From Pseudomonadota bacterium (GTDB lineage Bacteria > Pseudomonadota > Alphaproteobacteria > Rhizobiales > Pleomorphomonadaceae): a DNA stretch of 36,975 nt. Location of the stretch: NCBI GenBank assembly GCA_018262575.1, contig JAGSYU010000014.1, positions 1 to 36,975 of the forward strand, in the 5' to 3' direction. The translations under genes and the position numbers were made by a program. Under the pieces are notes generated by a model. That model made no database searches and was not told the DNA's origin. It saw only the letters and a program-made list of their open reading frames with translations. Shown piece after piece: positions 7,258-14,412 of this stretch (position 1 is its first letter; each line of letters opens with the position of its first letter).

Positions 7258-9546
7258 GTGAACATTGCGGTGAATGTCGGCCCTCTCGAGGGTAACCCCA
7301 GGGGGCAACCCGTCAGTCACGACTGGGACGCCTATACGGTGGCCGACCGGGACGGCGCCCGCCGCATGGAACTCGCGGTCGATGGCATTACCTGCGCCGC
7401 CTGCCTTACCGACATCGAGCGCGGCCTCCGTCGTCTGCCCGGCATCATAAGCGCGCGCGTCAACGTCGGCAGCCGCCGCACGTCGGTGGTCTTCTCGCCC
7501 GACAGTGTGACGCCCGAGGCCGTGCTGGAGCGCATGGTGGCGATCGGCTATCCGGCGCAGCCCTTTGATCCGGCGCTCCGGCGTGACAACCGCTCGGCGG
7601 AAGCGCGCGACCTCATGAAGTGCATGGGCGTCGCCGGCTTTGGCGCCATGAACGTCATGCTGATGTCGGTGTCGGTCTGGTCCGGCAATGTCACCGACAT
7701 CACGCCTGAGACGCGCGATTTCTTCCATTTCATGAGCGCGCTTATTGCTATCCCGACGGTCGCCTACGCCGCCCGCCCGTTCTTTCGCAACGCGTTCGCC
7801 GCCATCCGCCGCCGCTCGCTGAACATGGATGTGCCCATTTCGATCGGCGTCTGTCTCGCCATGGGCCTGTCCATCTTCAACACGCTGACCCATGCTCTCG
7901 AAGCCTATTTTGACAGTGCGCTGATGCTGCTGTTCTTCCTGCTGCTCGGCCGCTTCCTCGACGAGAACATGCGTCGCCGCACGGCGGTTGAGGCCGAGAC
8001 GCTGGCGACGCTGCGCGCCGATTCGGCGCTGAAGCGCGGTGAGGATGGCGATCTGGTCCGCGTGCCGCTCAGTGCCGTCCGTCCCGGCGATATTGTCGTG
8101 GTGCGTCCCGGCGAGCGGGTGCCGGTCGACGGCGAGGTGCTGTCCGGCCGGTCCGATGTCGACCGCAGTCTGGTCACTGGCGAGACGTTGCCGGTGTCGG
8201 TGGCGCCCGGCGACGTCATCCACGCCGGCACGCTGAATGGGGTCGGCCTGCTGACGGTGGTGGTTACCGCTGCGGTCGAGGGAACGCTGATGGCCGAGAT
8301 CGAGCGGCTGATCGGTGAGGCGCAATCGGCCAAGTCCGGCGCGCTTCGCCTCGCCGACCGCGCTGCCCGCGCCTATGCGCCGGTTGTCCATTCCTCGGCG
8401 CTGCTCACCGCCACCGGCTGGCTGCTGGCCGGCGCCGGCTGGCACACGGCGCTGATCAACGCCATCGCCGTGCTGATCATCACCTGCCCCTGCGCGCTGG
8501 CGCTTGCCGTGCCGGCGGTGCAGGTGACGGCCGCCGGACGCTTCTTCCGCAACGGCATCCTGCTCAACGCGGGCGATGCCATCGAACGCTTCGCCCGCGT
8601 CGACACGGTCGTTTTCGACAAGACGGGAACGCTCACCAGCCCGGAACCGCTGCTGGCCAACCGCGCCGATCTACCCGATGATCTCATCGATCTCGCCGGG
8701 CGGCTTGCCCGATCGAGCCGCCACCCGCTGGCCGAGGCGCTGGCGCGCGCCTCTGGTGCCACCGGCCCGGTCGACGGGGCCCGCGAGATGACGGGTGAGG
8801 GCGTCATGGTCGAGGCAGCGGGGTGGATGCTGCGGCTTGGCTCGCTTTCCTTCTGCGGCGTCGCGGATGATATTGCCGATCCGGTGCGCGCCGCCCATCC
8901 CGATGCCTCGCTGATCGCTTTCTCCGACGGCGACCGGATGGCCGTTTTTGCTTTTGCGCAGCGGCTCAAGGCGGATGCCGCCGAGGTTGCCGCCGAACTC
9001 CGGGCGCGAGGCTGCCGCCTGATGATCCTGTCGGGCGATCGGCAGGCCGCCGTTGCCACGGTGGCGGAAAAGCTCGGCATCACCGACTGGCAGGGCGAGG
9101 TCGATCCGGCTGGCAAGATCGCCCGACTCGATGCGCTGAAGGCCGAGGGGCGGAGAGTGTTGATGGTCGGCGACGGCCTTAACGACGCGCCTTCGCTGGC
9201 AGCCGCCTACGTGTCGCTGTCCCCGGTTTCGGCCGCCCATCTTGCGCAGGCGGCGTCCGACGCCGTCTTTCTTGGCGAACGCCTGAAGCCGGTGGTGACC
9301 GCACTCGACGTGTCGCGCGCTGCCTACCGCCTGATGAAGGAAAACCTCTGGACAGCGGTGGTCTACAACCTGATCGCCGTCCCGATCGCTGTGCTGGGCT
9401 ACGTCACGCCGCTGATCGCTGCGGCTGCCATGTCGGGCTCGTCGCTGATCGTGACACTGAACGCGCTACGTCTGCGCCGCGTGGCGGCACCACCGGCCGA
9501 ACGGCCACCGGCGGCGGTCGCCGCCGCCCGCGAGGAGACGGCATGA
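7258..9546 (+). CDS. ccoI: Copper-exporting P1B-type ATPase CcoI (FixI), oxidase copper delivery
   Basis: Inner-membrane Cu(I) pump of the slow-transport FixI/CopA2 class that supplies copper for the CuB site of cbb3 oxidase. The 762-residue protein starts at GTG 7258 behind a good AAGGGAGG site. It has one N-terminal heavy-metal domain with GITCAAC (C46/C49), eight predicted membrane helices, the ion-binding CPC motif (C410-P411-C412, ITCPCALALAVP), the phosphorylated Asp in DKTGTLT (D454), and the hinge GDGLNDAPS near residue 639. All key residues are intact. It overlaps ccoS by 4 nt. Confidence 0.96.
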   Translation: MNIAVNVGPLEGNPRGQPVSHDWDAYTVADRDGARRMELAVDGITCAACLTDIERGLRRLPGIISARVNVGSRRTSVVFSPDSVTPEAVLERMVAIGYPAQPFDPALRRDNRSAEARDLMKCMGVAGFGAMNVMLMSVSVWSGNVTDITPETRDFFHFMSALIAIPTVAYAARPFFRNAFAAIRRRSLNMDVPISIGVCLAMGLSIFNTLTHALEAYFDSALMLLFFLLLGRFLDENMRRRTAVEAETLATLRADSALKRGEDGDLVRVPLSAVRPGDIVVVRPGERVPVDGEVLSGRSDVDRSLVTGETLPVSVAPGDVIHAGTLNGVGLLTVVVTAAVEGTLMAEIERLIGEAQSAKSGALRLADRAARAYAPVVHSSALLTATGWLLAGAGWHTALINAIAVLIITCPCALALAVPAVQVTAAGRFFRNGILLNAGDAIERFARVDTVVFDKTGTLTSPEPLLANRADLPDDLIDLAGRLARSSRHPLAEALARASGATGPVDGAREMTGEGVMVEAAGWMLRLGSLSFCGVADDIADPVRAAHPDASLIAFSDGDRMAVFAFAQRLKADAAEVAAELRARGCRLMILSGDRQAAVATVAEKLGITDWQGEVDPAGKIARLDALKAEGRRVLMVGDGLNDAPSLAAAYVSLSPVSAAHLAQAASDAVFLGERLKPVVTALDVSRAAYRLMKENLWTAVVYNLIAVPIAVLGYVTPLIAAAAMSGSSLIVTLNALRLRRVAAPPAERPPAAVAAAREETA

Positions 9547-9758
9547 GCGTTCTGGTCTTCCTTGTTCCGGCCGCCCTGCTGCTGGGTCTCCTCGGCCTTG
9601 CCGGCTTTATGTGGTCGCTGAAAACTGGCCAATACGAGGATCTCGAGGGCGCTGCCTGGCGCATCCTCGAGGATGACGATGTCGAAGATGTGCCCGGCGA
9701 CGAGCCGGAAGGCGCGCGCGGCCGCGTCCCCGAGGGCGAGGAACGGCGCAGGGGCTGA
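9543..9758 (+). CDS. ccoS: cbb3 oxidase maturation protein CcoS
   Basis: A 71-residue membrane protein required in Rhodobacter for inserting cofactors into CcoN. It has one N-terminal hydrophobic helix (about residues 3-25) followed by the CcoS signature GQYEDLEGAAWRIL (about 30-43) and an acidic, then basic, low-complexity tail (EDDDVEDVPGDEPE...EERRRG) that is longer than in many CcoS proteins. Its ATG overlaps the ccoI stop in ATGA, so translation is probably coupled. It ends the ccoGHIS cluster and is convergent with hemA. Confidence 0.94.
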   Translation: MSVLVFLVPAALLLGLLGLAGFMWSLKTGQYEDLEGAAWRILEDDDVEDVPGDEPEGARGRVPEGEERRRG

Positions 9759-9798
9759 GCGCCTCTACCCCGACGACGTCTGAAATCTGCCCCAAATG

Positions 9799-9828
9799 AA
9801 AACGGGACCGACGTCGCCGCCGGTCCCG
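9799..9828 (-). terminator. Rho-independent terminator of hemA
   Basis: Read on the minus strand, CGGGACCG and CGGTCCCG (arms at 9821-9828 and 9803-9810) form a perfect 8-bp stem with a 10-nt loop. It is followed by TTTT (9802-9799), about 25 nt after the hemA stop. This is a classical intrinsic terminator for hemA. On the plus strand the hairpin could also slow read-through from ccoS but lacks a T-run. Confidence 0.8.
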
Positions 9829-9854
9829 CCTGTCGTTTGTCTCACGTCAAGGCG

Positions 9855-11126
9855 TCAGCCGCCGGCAGCGCTGAAGATCTGCTGGCGAACGTTCTTTTCC
9901 ACCTCCGGCACGCTTGGCTCGGAGAAGGGCAGGCTGAGGGTCTGCCAGACGTCGACCAGCGCGTCGCGCAGGTGCTCGATCAGCACGTCGTTGTGGAAGG
10001 GCGTTGGGGTGATCCTGAGCCGCTCCGTGCCGCGTGGCACCGTCGGATAGTTGATCGGCTGGATATAGATGCCGTGCTTTTCCAGCAGGATGTCGGTTGC
10101 CTTCTTGCACAGGTCGGCATTGGCGACCAGCACCGGCACGATGTGCGTCACCGACGGCATCACCGGCAGGCCGGCAGCCCTCAGCACCGCCTTGGTGCGC
10201 GCGGCCTGCCGCTGATGCGCGTCGCGCTCGTCGCAGCTCTCCTTGAGATGGCGGATCGAGGCGGTGGCGGCGGCGCACAGGCCCGGCGGCAGCGCCGTCG
10301 TGAAGATGAACCCGGGCGCGTAGGAGCGAACGGCATCGACCAGCGATTTCTTGCCGGTGATGTAGCCGCCCATCACGCCGAACCCCTTGGCGAGTGTGCC
10401 CTCGATGACGTCGAGGCGGTCCATCACCCCGTCACGCTCGCAAATGCCGGCGCCACGGTTGCCATACATGCCGACGGCGTGCACTTCGTCGATGTAGGTG
10501 AAGGCGTTGTACTTGTCGGCGAGGTCGGCGATCTTCTCGATCGGCGCGATGTCACCGTCCATCGAATAGACGCTCTCGAAAACGATCAGCTTGGCGCGGT
10601 CGGGACCGGCGGCGATCAACAGTTCCTCGAGATGGCCGAGATCATTGTGCCGCCAGATCTGCTTGGCAACGCCGGACGAGCGCACACCGTGGATCATCGA
10701 GGCGTGATTGAGCGCGTCGGACAGAATCAGGCAGTTGGGTAGCAGCTTGGCGATGGTCGAGATTGCGGCTTCGTTCGAGACATAGCCGGAGGTGAAGACC
10801 AGCGCCGCTTCCTTGCCGTGCAGGTCGGCGAGCTCGCGCTCAAGCTGGACCAGCGGATGATTGGTGCCGGAAATGTTGCGTGTGCCACCGGCGCCGGCGC
10901 CCATCGCCTCGGCGGTGGCCGTCATGGCACCGATCACTTTCGGGTGCTGCCCCATGCCGAGATAGTCGTTGGAGCACCAGACGGTGATCTCACGTGTTCC
11001 GCCGCCCTGATGCCAGAGAGCGGTCGGGAACCGTCCGGCCATCCGTTCCATTTCGGCGAATACGCGATAGCGCTTCTCGTCCTGCAGGGCCTGGACGGCA
11101 CTCTCGAACACGGCATCATAGTTCAT
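9855..11126 (-). CDS. hemA: 5-aminolevulinate synthase (Shemin pathway)
   Basis: PLP-dependent enzyme that condenses glycine and succinyl-CoA to 5-aminolevulinate, the first committed step of heme synthesis in alphaproteobacteria. The 423-residue protein matches the family length and starts [20 protein letters not shown]. It shows the substrate/PLP motifs [15 protein letters not shown] (77-90), the PLP-pyridine Asp in YIDEVHAVG (D214) and the PLP lysine in [13 protein letters not shown] (K247). ATG 11126 is supported only by a weak AGGGAT site. A perfect FNR box lies 127 nt upstream, linking heme supply to low oxygen together with the neighbouring cbb3 genes. An intrinsic terminator follows. 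Confidence 0.97.
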   Translation of the reverse strand: MNYDAVFESAVQALQDEKRYRVFAEMERMAGRFPTALWHQGGGTREITVWCSNDYLGMGQHPKVIGAMTATAEAMGAGAGGTRNISGTNHPLVQLERELADLHGKEAALVFTSGYVSNEAAISTIAKLLPNCLILSDALNHASMIHGVRSSGVAKQIWRHNDLGHLEELLIAAGPDRAKLIVFESVYSMDGDIAPIEKIADLADKYNAFTYIDEVHAVGMYGNRGAGICERDGVMDRLDVIEGTLAKGFGVMGGYITGKKSLVDAVRSYAPGFIFTTALPPGLCAAATASIRHLKESCDERDAHQRQAARTKAVLRAAGLPVMPSVTHIVPVLVANADLCKKATDILLEKHGIYIQPINYPTVPRGTERLRITPTPFHNDVLIEHLRDALVDVWQTLSLPFSEPSVPEVEKNVRQQIFSAAGG

Positions 11127-11253
11127 GATCGACCCAATCCCTTCGACGCCCGGCGGGCCGCGCGTCTCACAGTGAACGGATCGCCTTGCTTCCGGCCGAC
11201 GGTCCGTCGTCTTTTCACCTACGATAACCTACGCACTTCGCCGCGAGATGCCC

Positions 11254-11267
11254 TTGATCACGATCAA
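11254..11267 (-). promoter_or_regulatory. Perfect FNR box and class II promoter of hemA
   Basis: TTGAT-CACG-ATCAA is an exact match to the FNR/FnrN consensus palindrome. On the minus strand TAGGTT (11231 down to 11226) follows after exactly 22 nt, the spacing expected for a box centred at -41.5 with this hexamer as -10. The predicted start is near 11219, giving a leader of about 93 nt. The ccoN promoter has the same hexamer at the same distance. Confidence 0.88.
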
Positions 11268-11502
11268 ACCATGCGCAGTCTTGATCATGCTTTTGACGAA
11301 AAAACGAGGGCGTTCCGGAAGTCCGTGCGCGGTCAGGGCTTTTTGAACGGGTCCAAAAACCCGACGCATCTGTCTGAATTTAAAGCACGGCGTCGATGAA
11401 GTCTCAAGCAGTTTCCTTGGCCCCCGATCAGGAAAGGGCCGGCTGCTGCCCGGCCAGCCATCAGGCTCGGTCTTTGGTCGAAGCTCGAATCGGCAGTCGC
11501 CT

Positions 11503-11527
11503 AAGCGGCATCGCCTAACCGCTTTTT
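11503..11527 (+). other. Small stem with T-run upstream of the receiver gene
   Basis: AAGCGG (11503-11508) and CCGCTT (11519-11524) pair around a 10-nt loop, and the right arm runs into TTTTT. It resembles a weak intrinsic terminator or attenuator 35 nt before the start of the receiver protein gene. The 6-bp stem is short, so the call is tentative. Confidence 0.3.
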
Positions 11528-11561
11528 CACCTTTGCCTGCTAGGGAGGTAAGCGAAGGAGT

Positions 11562-12062
11562 ATGCCGGTGCAGCTTGATCTGTCATCCCTGACCTTTCTG
11601 GTCGTGGAAGATAGCGCTTACATGCGCACGATCCTCAGAACGATGCTGCAAGGCTTCGGTGCGCGCCGCATCGTGGAAGCGGAAGATGGCGCGTCTGGCC
11701 TTGAGGCGATGGATCGCGCCAATCCGGATATTCTCATCCTCGATTGGGTGATGCCGATCCTTGATGGCGCCGACATGGTGCGGATGATTCGCGTGCCCTC
11801 CAACCCCTTCGCCTACATCCCGATCATCATGGTCACCGGCCATACCGAGCGCAGCCGGATCATCGAGGCGCGCCGGCTCGGCATTCACGAGTTGCTGTGC
11901 AAGCCGATCTCGGCCAAGTCGCTCTACCAGCGCATCCAGTCCGTGGTGCTGGCCCCGCGCGATTTCGTCAAGACGCCGACCTACTTCGGCCCGGCGCCGC
12001 GTGAGATCCGCAACCGTCAGAACATCTGGCAGGCCAAGCCGGGGGAGAAGGCGGCGTCCTGA
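11562..12062 (+). CDS. Single-domain response regulator (CheY-like receiver with YFGP tail)
   Basis: A 166-residue stand-alone receiver. The phosphorylation site is complete: acidic pair E16/D17 (VVEDSAYMR), phospho-acceptor D61 (LILDWVMP), T92 (MVTGHTE) and K114 (LLCKPIS). After the receiver (about residues 10-130) comes a 35-residue basic tail with FVKTPTYFGPAPREIRNRQ, a motif recurring in alphaproteobacterial orphan receivers (commonly FVxTxxYFGPDRR). There is no DNA-binding or enzymatic output domain, so it probably acts by protein contact. AAGGAG lies just before ATG 11562. No histidine kinase is adjacent; a chemoreceptor lies 2.3 kb away, which may be coincidental. Confidence 0.9.
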   Translation: MPVQLDLSSLTFLVVEDSAYMRTILRTMLQGFGARRIVEAEDGASGLEAMDRANPDILILDWVMPILDGADMVRMIRVPSNPFAYIPIIMVTGHTERSRIIEARRLGIHELLCKPISAKSLYQRIQSVVLAPRDFVKTPTYFGPAPREIRNRQNIWQAKPGEKAAS

Positions 12063-12073
12063 CGCGCTTTTTT
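12054..12073 (+). terminator. Possible terminator of the receiver gene
   Basis: GCGTC (12054-12058) and GACGC (12061-12065) form a tight stem spanning the stop codon, followed by GC and six T residues (12068-12073). The two-base loop must open to be sterically possible, leaving a short stem, so this is a weak but positionally sensible intrinsic terminator. Confidence 0.4.
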
Positions 12074-12176
12074 GCTGGCAACCGTGCAACCCAGTGCCTG
12101 TCACCGCGTTGTTGAGAGCAACGACCGTCGATCTCCTCGGAGTCCTTGGCGGCCGGTTCGCCCTTGGAGAAATGAC

Positions 12177-12512
12177 ATGGCGCGCACCTTGAGCTTTGCG
12201 GCCTTCCTGACGGTTGCCGCCTCCGCCATGGTTGTCTCTGTCCTTGCCTCGACGGCTGCTGTCATCGAGCCTCCTTCGGTCGCCCGACAGGCCGTTCCCG
12301 TCTGCCTGGTCGGCCTTGGGGCCGGCGACGGGTCCCCACCGTGGTCACAGCTCGACGTAACGCCGAGCCGCAGCATCGATCTCGACCTTGCCGATGGCGC
12401 AGGGCTGACGGTCGCCTGTGGCACGGTTACCGCCCCAACATTTCGGCCGACCACCGGTGCTCCCGCAAGCGCTGCCGACCCTTCGGCCAAAGGCGACTTC
12501 GGCTGGCTCTGA
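12177..12512 (+). CDS. Small exported protein of unknown function
   Basis: I do not recognise this 111-residue protein. From ATG 12177, with GGAGA seven nt upstream, it begins MARTLSFAAFLTVAASAMVVSV, a likely Sec signal peptide or single N-terminal anchor (cleavage plausible near residues 25-28, ASTAA). The remainder is low in charge, rich in Ala, Pro, Thr and Gly, and has just two cysteines (C43 and C81) that could form a periplasmic disulfide. It is convergent with the deacetylase-like gene, with a 17-nt gap. The frame is open well upstream, and the start is chosen by the ribosome site. It could be spurious, but the start, signal peptide and spacing argue for a real gene. Confidence 0.6.
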   Translation: MARTLSFAAFLTVAASAMVVSVLASTAAVIEPPSVARQAVPVCLVGLGAGDGSPPWSQLDVTPSRSIDLDLADGAGLTVACGTVTAPTFRPTTGAPASAADPSAKGDFGWL

Positions 12513-12529
12513 AGAGCGGTCGAATGCCG

Positions 12530-13237
12530 TCACCCGGTCGGCAGCGGGAAGGCGGCGTCGAGCCGCTCGAAGCGAACGCCTCTGGCGACAAGCGCCCGGA
12601 TTCCCGCGGCAACGCCGGCGCCCGCCGGCCGCTCGGGGTGGTTAATGTGGGCGATAATCACATCCCCCGGCCTTGCCGACACAATGCGCCTGGTCACCGC
12701 CGCCGTCGGCAGTGAGGCGCCGACATCGGCATTGAGCGAATAGCCGGCGATCCGAAAGCCGAGATCGCCGATCAGTTGCACGGCGTCACGGCTGTAGCGA
12801 GCCGACGCGTCGCGATACCAAAGGGGCGCGCGGCCGAAGGCGGCGGCCACGGCGGCCGCGCCGCCCGTCACTTCCTTTGACACCGCCGCCAGCGATCCGG
12901 CGGTTGGCAGTCCGAACACGCTCGGCTGGTCGGTGATGGCCGGCACGTGATTTTCGCCGTGGTTCTCGATTTCAAACAGGTCCGCATGCGCCAGGAGACG
13001 CTCAGTGGCGGCCGCGTTGCGTTTCAGCCAGCGGTGGGTGACGAATATCGTGGCGGGAACGCGGTCGGCGATCAGTTCGTCGAGGATGCGGTCGTCAACG
13101 GCGCCCGAACAGGCATCGAAGGTAAGGGCGACTGCCCAGTCGCCAGCCGGCAGCGTCAGGCGCGGCTCAACGTCGCTGGCTGCCGCCGAGGATGCCGCCA
13201 GGGCGAAAAGAGAGAAGACGAAAAGGGCGGGCCGCAT
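12530..13237 (-). CDS. Exported polysaccharide deacetylase-like protein (NodB fold)
   Basis: Carbohydrate esterase family 4-like protein predicted to deacetylate N-acetylated or O-acetylated polysaccharide or peptidoglycan in the periplasm. From ATG 13237 (AGGAA eight nt upstream) it has 235 residues with a signal peptide MRPALFVFSLFALAASSAAA. Motif 1 reads ALTFDACSG (D41) where the classical form is TFDDG, so the first Asp is kept but the metal-binding second Asp is Ala42. Motif 2 reads ENHGENH (H93 and H97, HxxxH). Later DVGASLP and IIAHINHPER fit the final NodB motifs. Divergent FDAC variants exist in the superfamily, so activity is possible but the metal site is atypical. Confidence 0.85.
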   Translation of the reverse strand: MRPALFVFSLFALAASSAAASDVEPRLTLPAGDWAVALTFDACSGAVDDRILDELIADRVPATIFVTHRWLKRNAAATERLLAHADLFEIENHGENHVPAITDQPSVFGLPTAGSLAAVSKEVTGGAAAVAAAFGRAPLWYRDASARYSRDAVQLIGDLGFRIAGYSLNADVGASLPTAAVTRRIVSARPGDVIIAHINHPERPAGAGVAAGIRALVARGVRFERLDAAFPLPTG

Positions 13238-13361
13238 CACTCGGTTCCTGACGATCGAAGCGGCGCGTCGATGCGCCGCCCGCATGTCGAAATCAAGGCT
13301 GCCGTCGTGGCGCCAAAATTATGAGGTCTCAGCAGGCGATTTCCCTCACAGGATCCCTACC

Positions 13362-13721
13362 ATGTCCTTCATTCCACCGACGCTGCTCCCCGTCGTCTTC
13401 CTGGTCGCCTCCAATCTTTTCATGACCTTCGCTTGGTACGGGCACCTTAAGTACCCGAACAAGCCGCTTTGGATGGTGATCCTGATCTCCTGGTCGATCG
13501 CCTTGGTCGAGTACTGCCTGGCGGTGCCGGCCAACCGCTACGGCTTCCGCATCTACTCGGCAGCCGAACTCAAGACCATGCAGGAAGTGATCACGCTTGC
13601 CATCTTCATGGTCTTTTCGGCGCTCTATCTCAAGCAGCCGGTCACGCTCAACCACCTCGTCGGCTTCGCCTTCATCGCCCTCGGTGCCTTTTTCATCTTC
13701 AAGGGGCCGATCCGCGTTTGA
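13362..13721 (+). CDS. DUF486/DMT-family small membrane protein
   Basis: A 119-residue protein with four predicted membrane helices (about residues 6-24, 34-53, 72-90 and 95-114). It contains the DUF486 hallmarks FMTFAWYGHLKY near residue 20, the segment VEYCLAVPANRYGF (about 50-63) and a C-terminal LNHLVGFAFIALGAFFIFK. The family belongs to the drug/metabolite transporter superfamily; its substrate and role are unknown. Start ATG 13362 gives the usual family length. Its stop TGA abuts the stop of the convergent TPR lipoprotein gene with no spacer (TGATCA). Confidence 0.9.
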   Translation: MSFIPPTLLPVVFLVASNLFMTFAWYGHLKYPNKPLWMVILISWSIALVEYCLAVPANRYGFRIYSAAELKTMQEVITLAIFMVFSALYLKQPVTLNHLVGFAFIALGAFFIFKGPIRV

Positions 13722-14213
13722 TCAGCTTTCTGTGGCGCCCCCGGCGGCGCTTTGGGATGACGCGTTCGCGGCGATCACCGGATTGCCGGGGGCAAGTGTC
13801 AGCGCCTCGGCGAACAGCAGCTTTGCTGCCTCGCGGTTGCCTCGGAGCCACTGCGACCAGCCCATGTTGTTGACCACCTCGCCGCGCCGACCGGCAATGG
13901 CGATCACCTGGGCGTAGGCCTTGTCAGCCGCCTCGAACCGGCCAAGCCGGTCGGAAGCGGCGGCGAAGCCAAGCCACGCCTCGGGGTCGAGCGGGTCTTT
14001 GGCGAGCGCCGCTCGGAAGGTGCGCTCGGCGCCGGCAAAGTCGTTCTGCCGGAACGTCGCCTTGGCGCGGTCGCGCAAGGTCGCCTGTTGGCTGGCGAAC
14101 TGCGAATACTCCGGCCCGTCGTCAATCAACGTATCCTCGAAGGCCGTACTGCAGGCACCGAGTGGCACTGAGAGGAGAAGAACAAGGGCCGGCAGGAGAA
14201 AGCGAGGAACCAT
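13722..14213 (-). CDS. TPR lipoprotein, TadD-like
   Basis: A 163-residue predicted outer-membrane lipoprotein. From ATG 14213 (AAGG upstream) it has a lipoprotein signal MVPRFLLPALVLLLSVPLGAC with the lipobox LGAC and acylated C21. It is followed by TPR repeats (about residues 50-150; AERTFRAALAKDPLDPEAWLGFAAASDRLGRFEAADKAYAQVIA has the helix-turn-helix pattern). Small TPR lipoproteins named TadD commonly accompany Tad pilus loci and help the secretin system. The tad operon begins 1.9 kb downstream on the same strand but is separated by the chemoreceptor gene, so the TadD assignment is an inference. A start nine nt upstream would need GTG and is less likely. Confidence 0.75.
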   Translation of the reverse strand: MVPRFLLPALVLLLSVPLGACSTAFEDTLIDDGPEYSQFASQQATLRDRAKATFRQNDFAGAERTFRAALAKDPLDPEAWLGFAAASDRLGRFEAADKAYAQVIAIAGRRGEVVNNMGWSQWLRGNREAAKLLFAEALTLAPGNPVIAANASSQSAAGGATES

Positions 14214-14309
14214 GATGCACACCTTGGTGGATCATCACATCGTAGACGGCACGGCATAAATCTGCGTCAAGAATTCCTGTTCAATTTTACGAAGACGGGT
14301 TCGCACAAT

Positions 14310-14325
14310 AGTTGTAAAAACAACT
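14310..14325. repeat. Perfect inverted repeat in the TPR-lipoprotein/chemoreceptor intergenic region
   Basis: AGTTGT-AAAA-ACAACT is a perfect 6-bp inverted repeat inside the 199-bp AT-richer divergent region (14214-14412) between the TPR lipoprotein and chemoreceptor genes. It could be a regulator site or a small hairpin. No FNR-type box was found in this region. Confidence 0.4.
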
Positions 14326-14412
14326 GCTTGGCCCCGGATTTCATTAATGACCTATTCATAGGCTTGATCGATCATTGTTTCGGAGTGTTCTCTGGGGAAG
14401 GGCGCAAGAAAA

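Larger units (their letters stand above)
11127..11561. promoter_or_regulatory. Divergent hemA - receiver-protein intergenic region
   Basis: A 435-bp gene-free stretch. It contains the hemA FNR box (11254-11267) and its -10-like element (11226-11231). Further on is a GGCCGG/CCGGCC stem (11437-11442 with 11450-11455), two TCGCCTAA direct repeats around 11497-11518, and a small AAGCGG/CCGCTT stem (11503-11508, 11519-11524) ending in a T-run. No protein-coding frame with a plausible start was found; an untranslated leader or small RNA cannot be excluded. Confidence 0.6.

Noticed and set aside
7186-8445. A 419-codon minus-strand frame over ccoI
   Set aside because: Shadow of an intact P-type ATPase gene whose motifs are all in the plus frame.
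11282-11298. Second FNR-like site near hemA (TTGATCATGCTTTTGAC)
   Set aside because: Two half-sites in the same orientation with the wrong spacing, not an FNR palindrome.
14366-14380. TTGATCGATCATTG before the chemoreceptor gene
   Set aside because: The right half-site is CATTG, not ATCAA; not a convincing FNR box.
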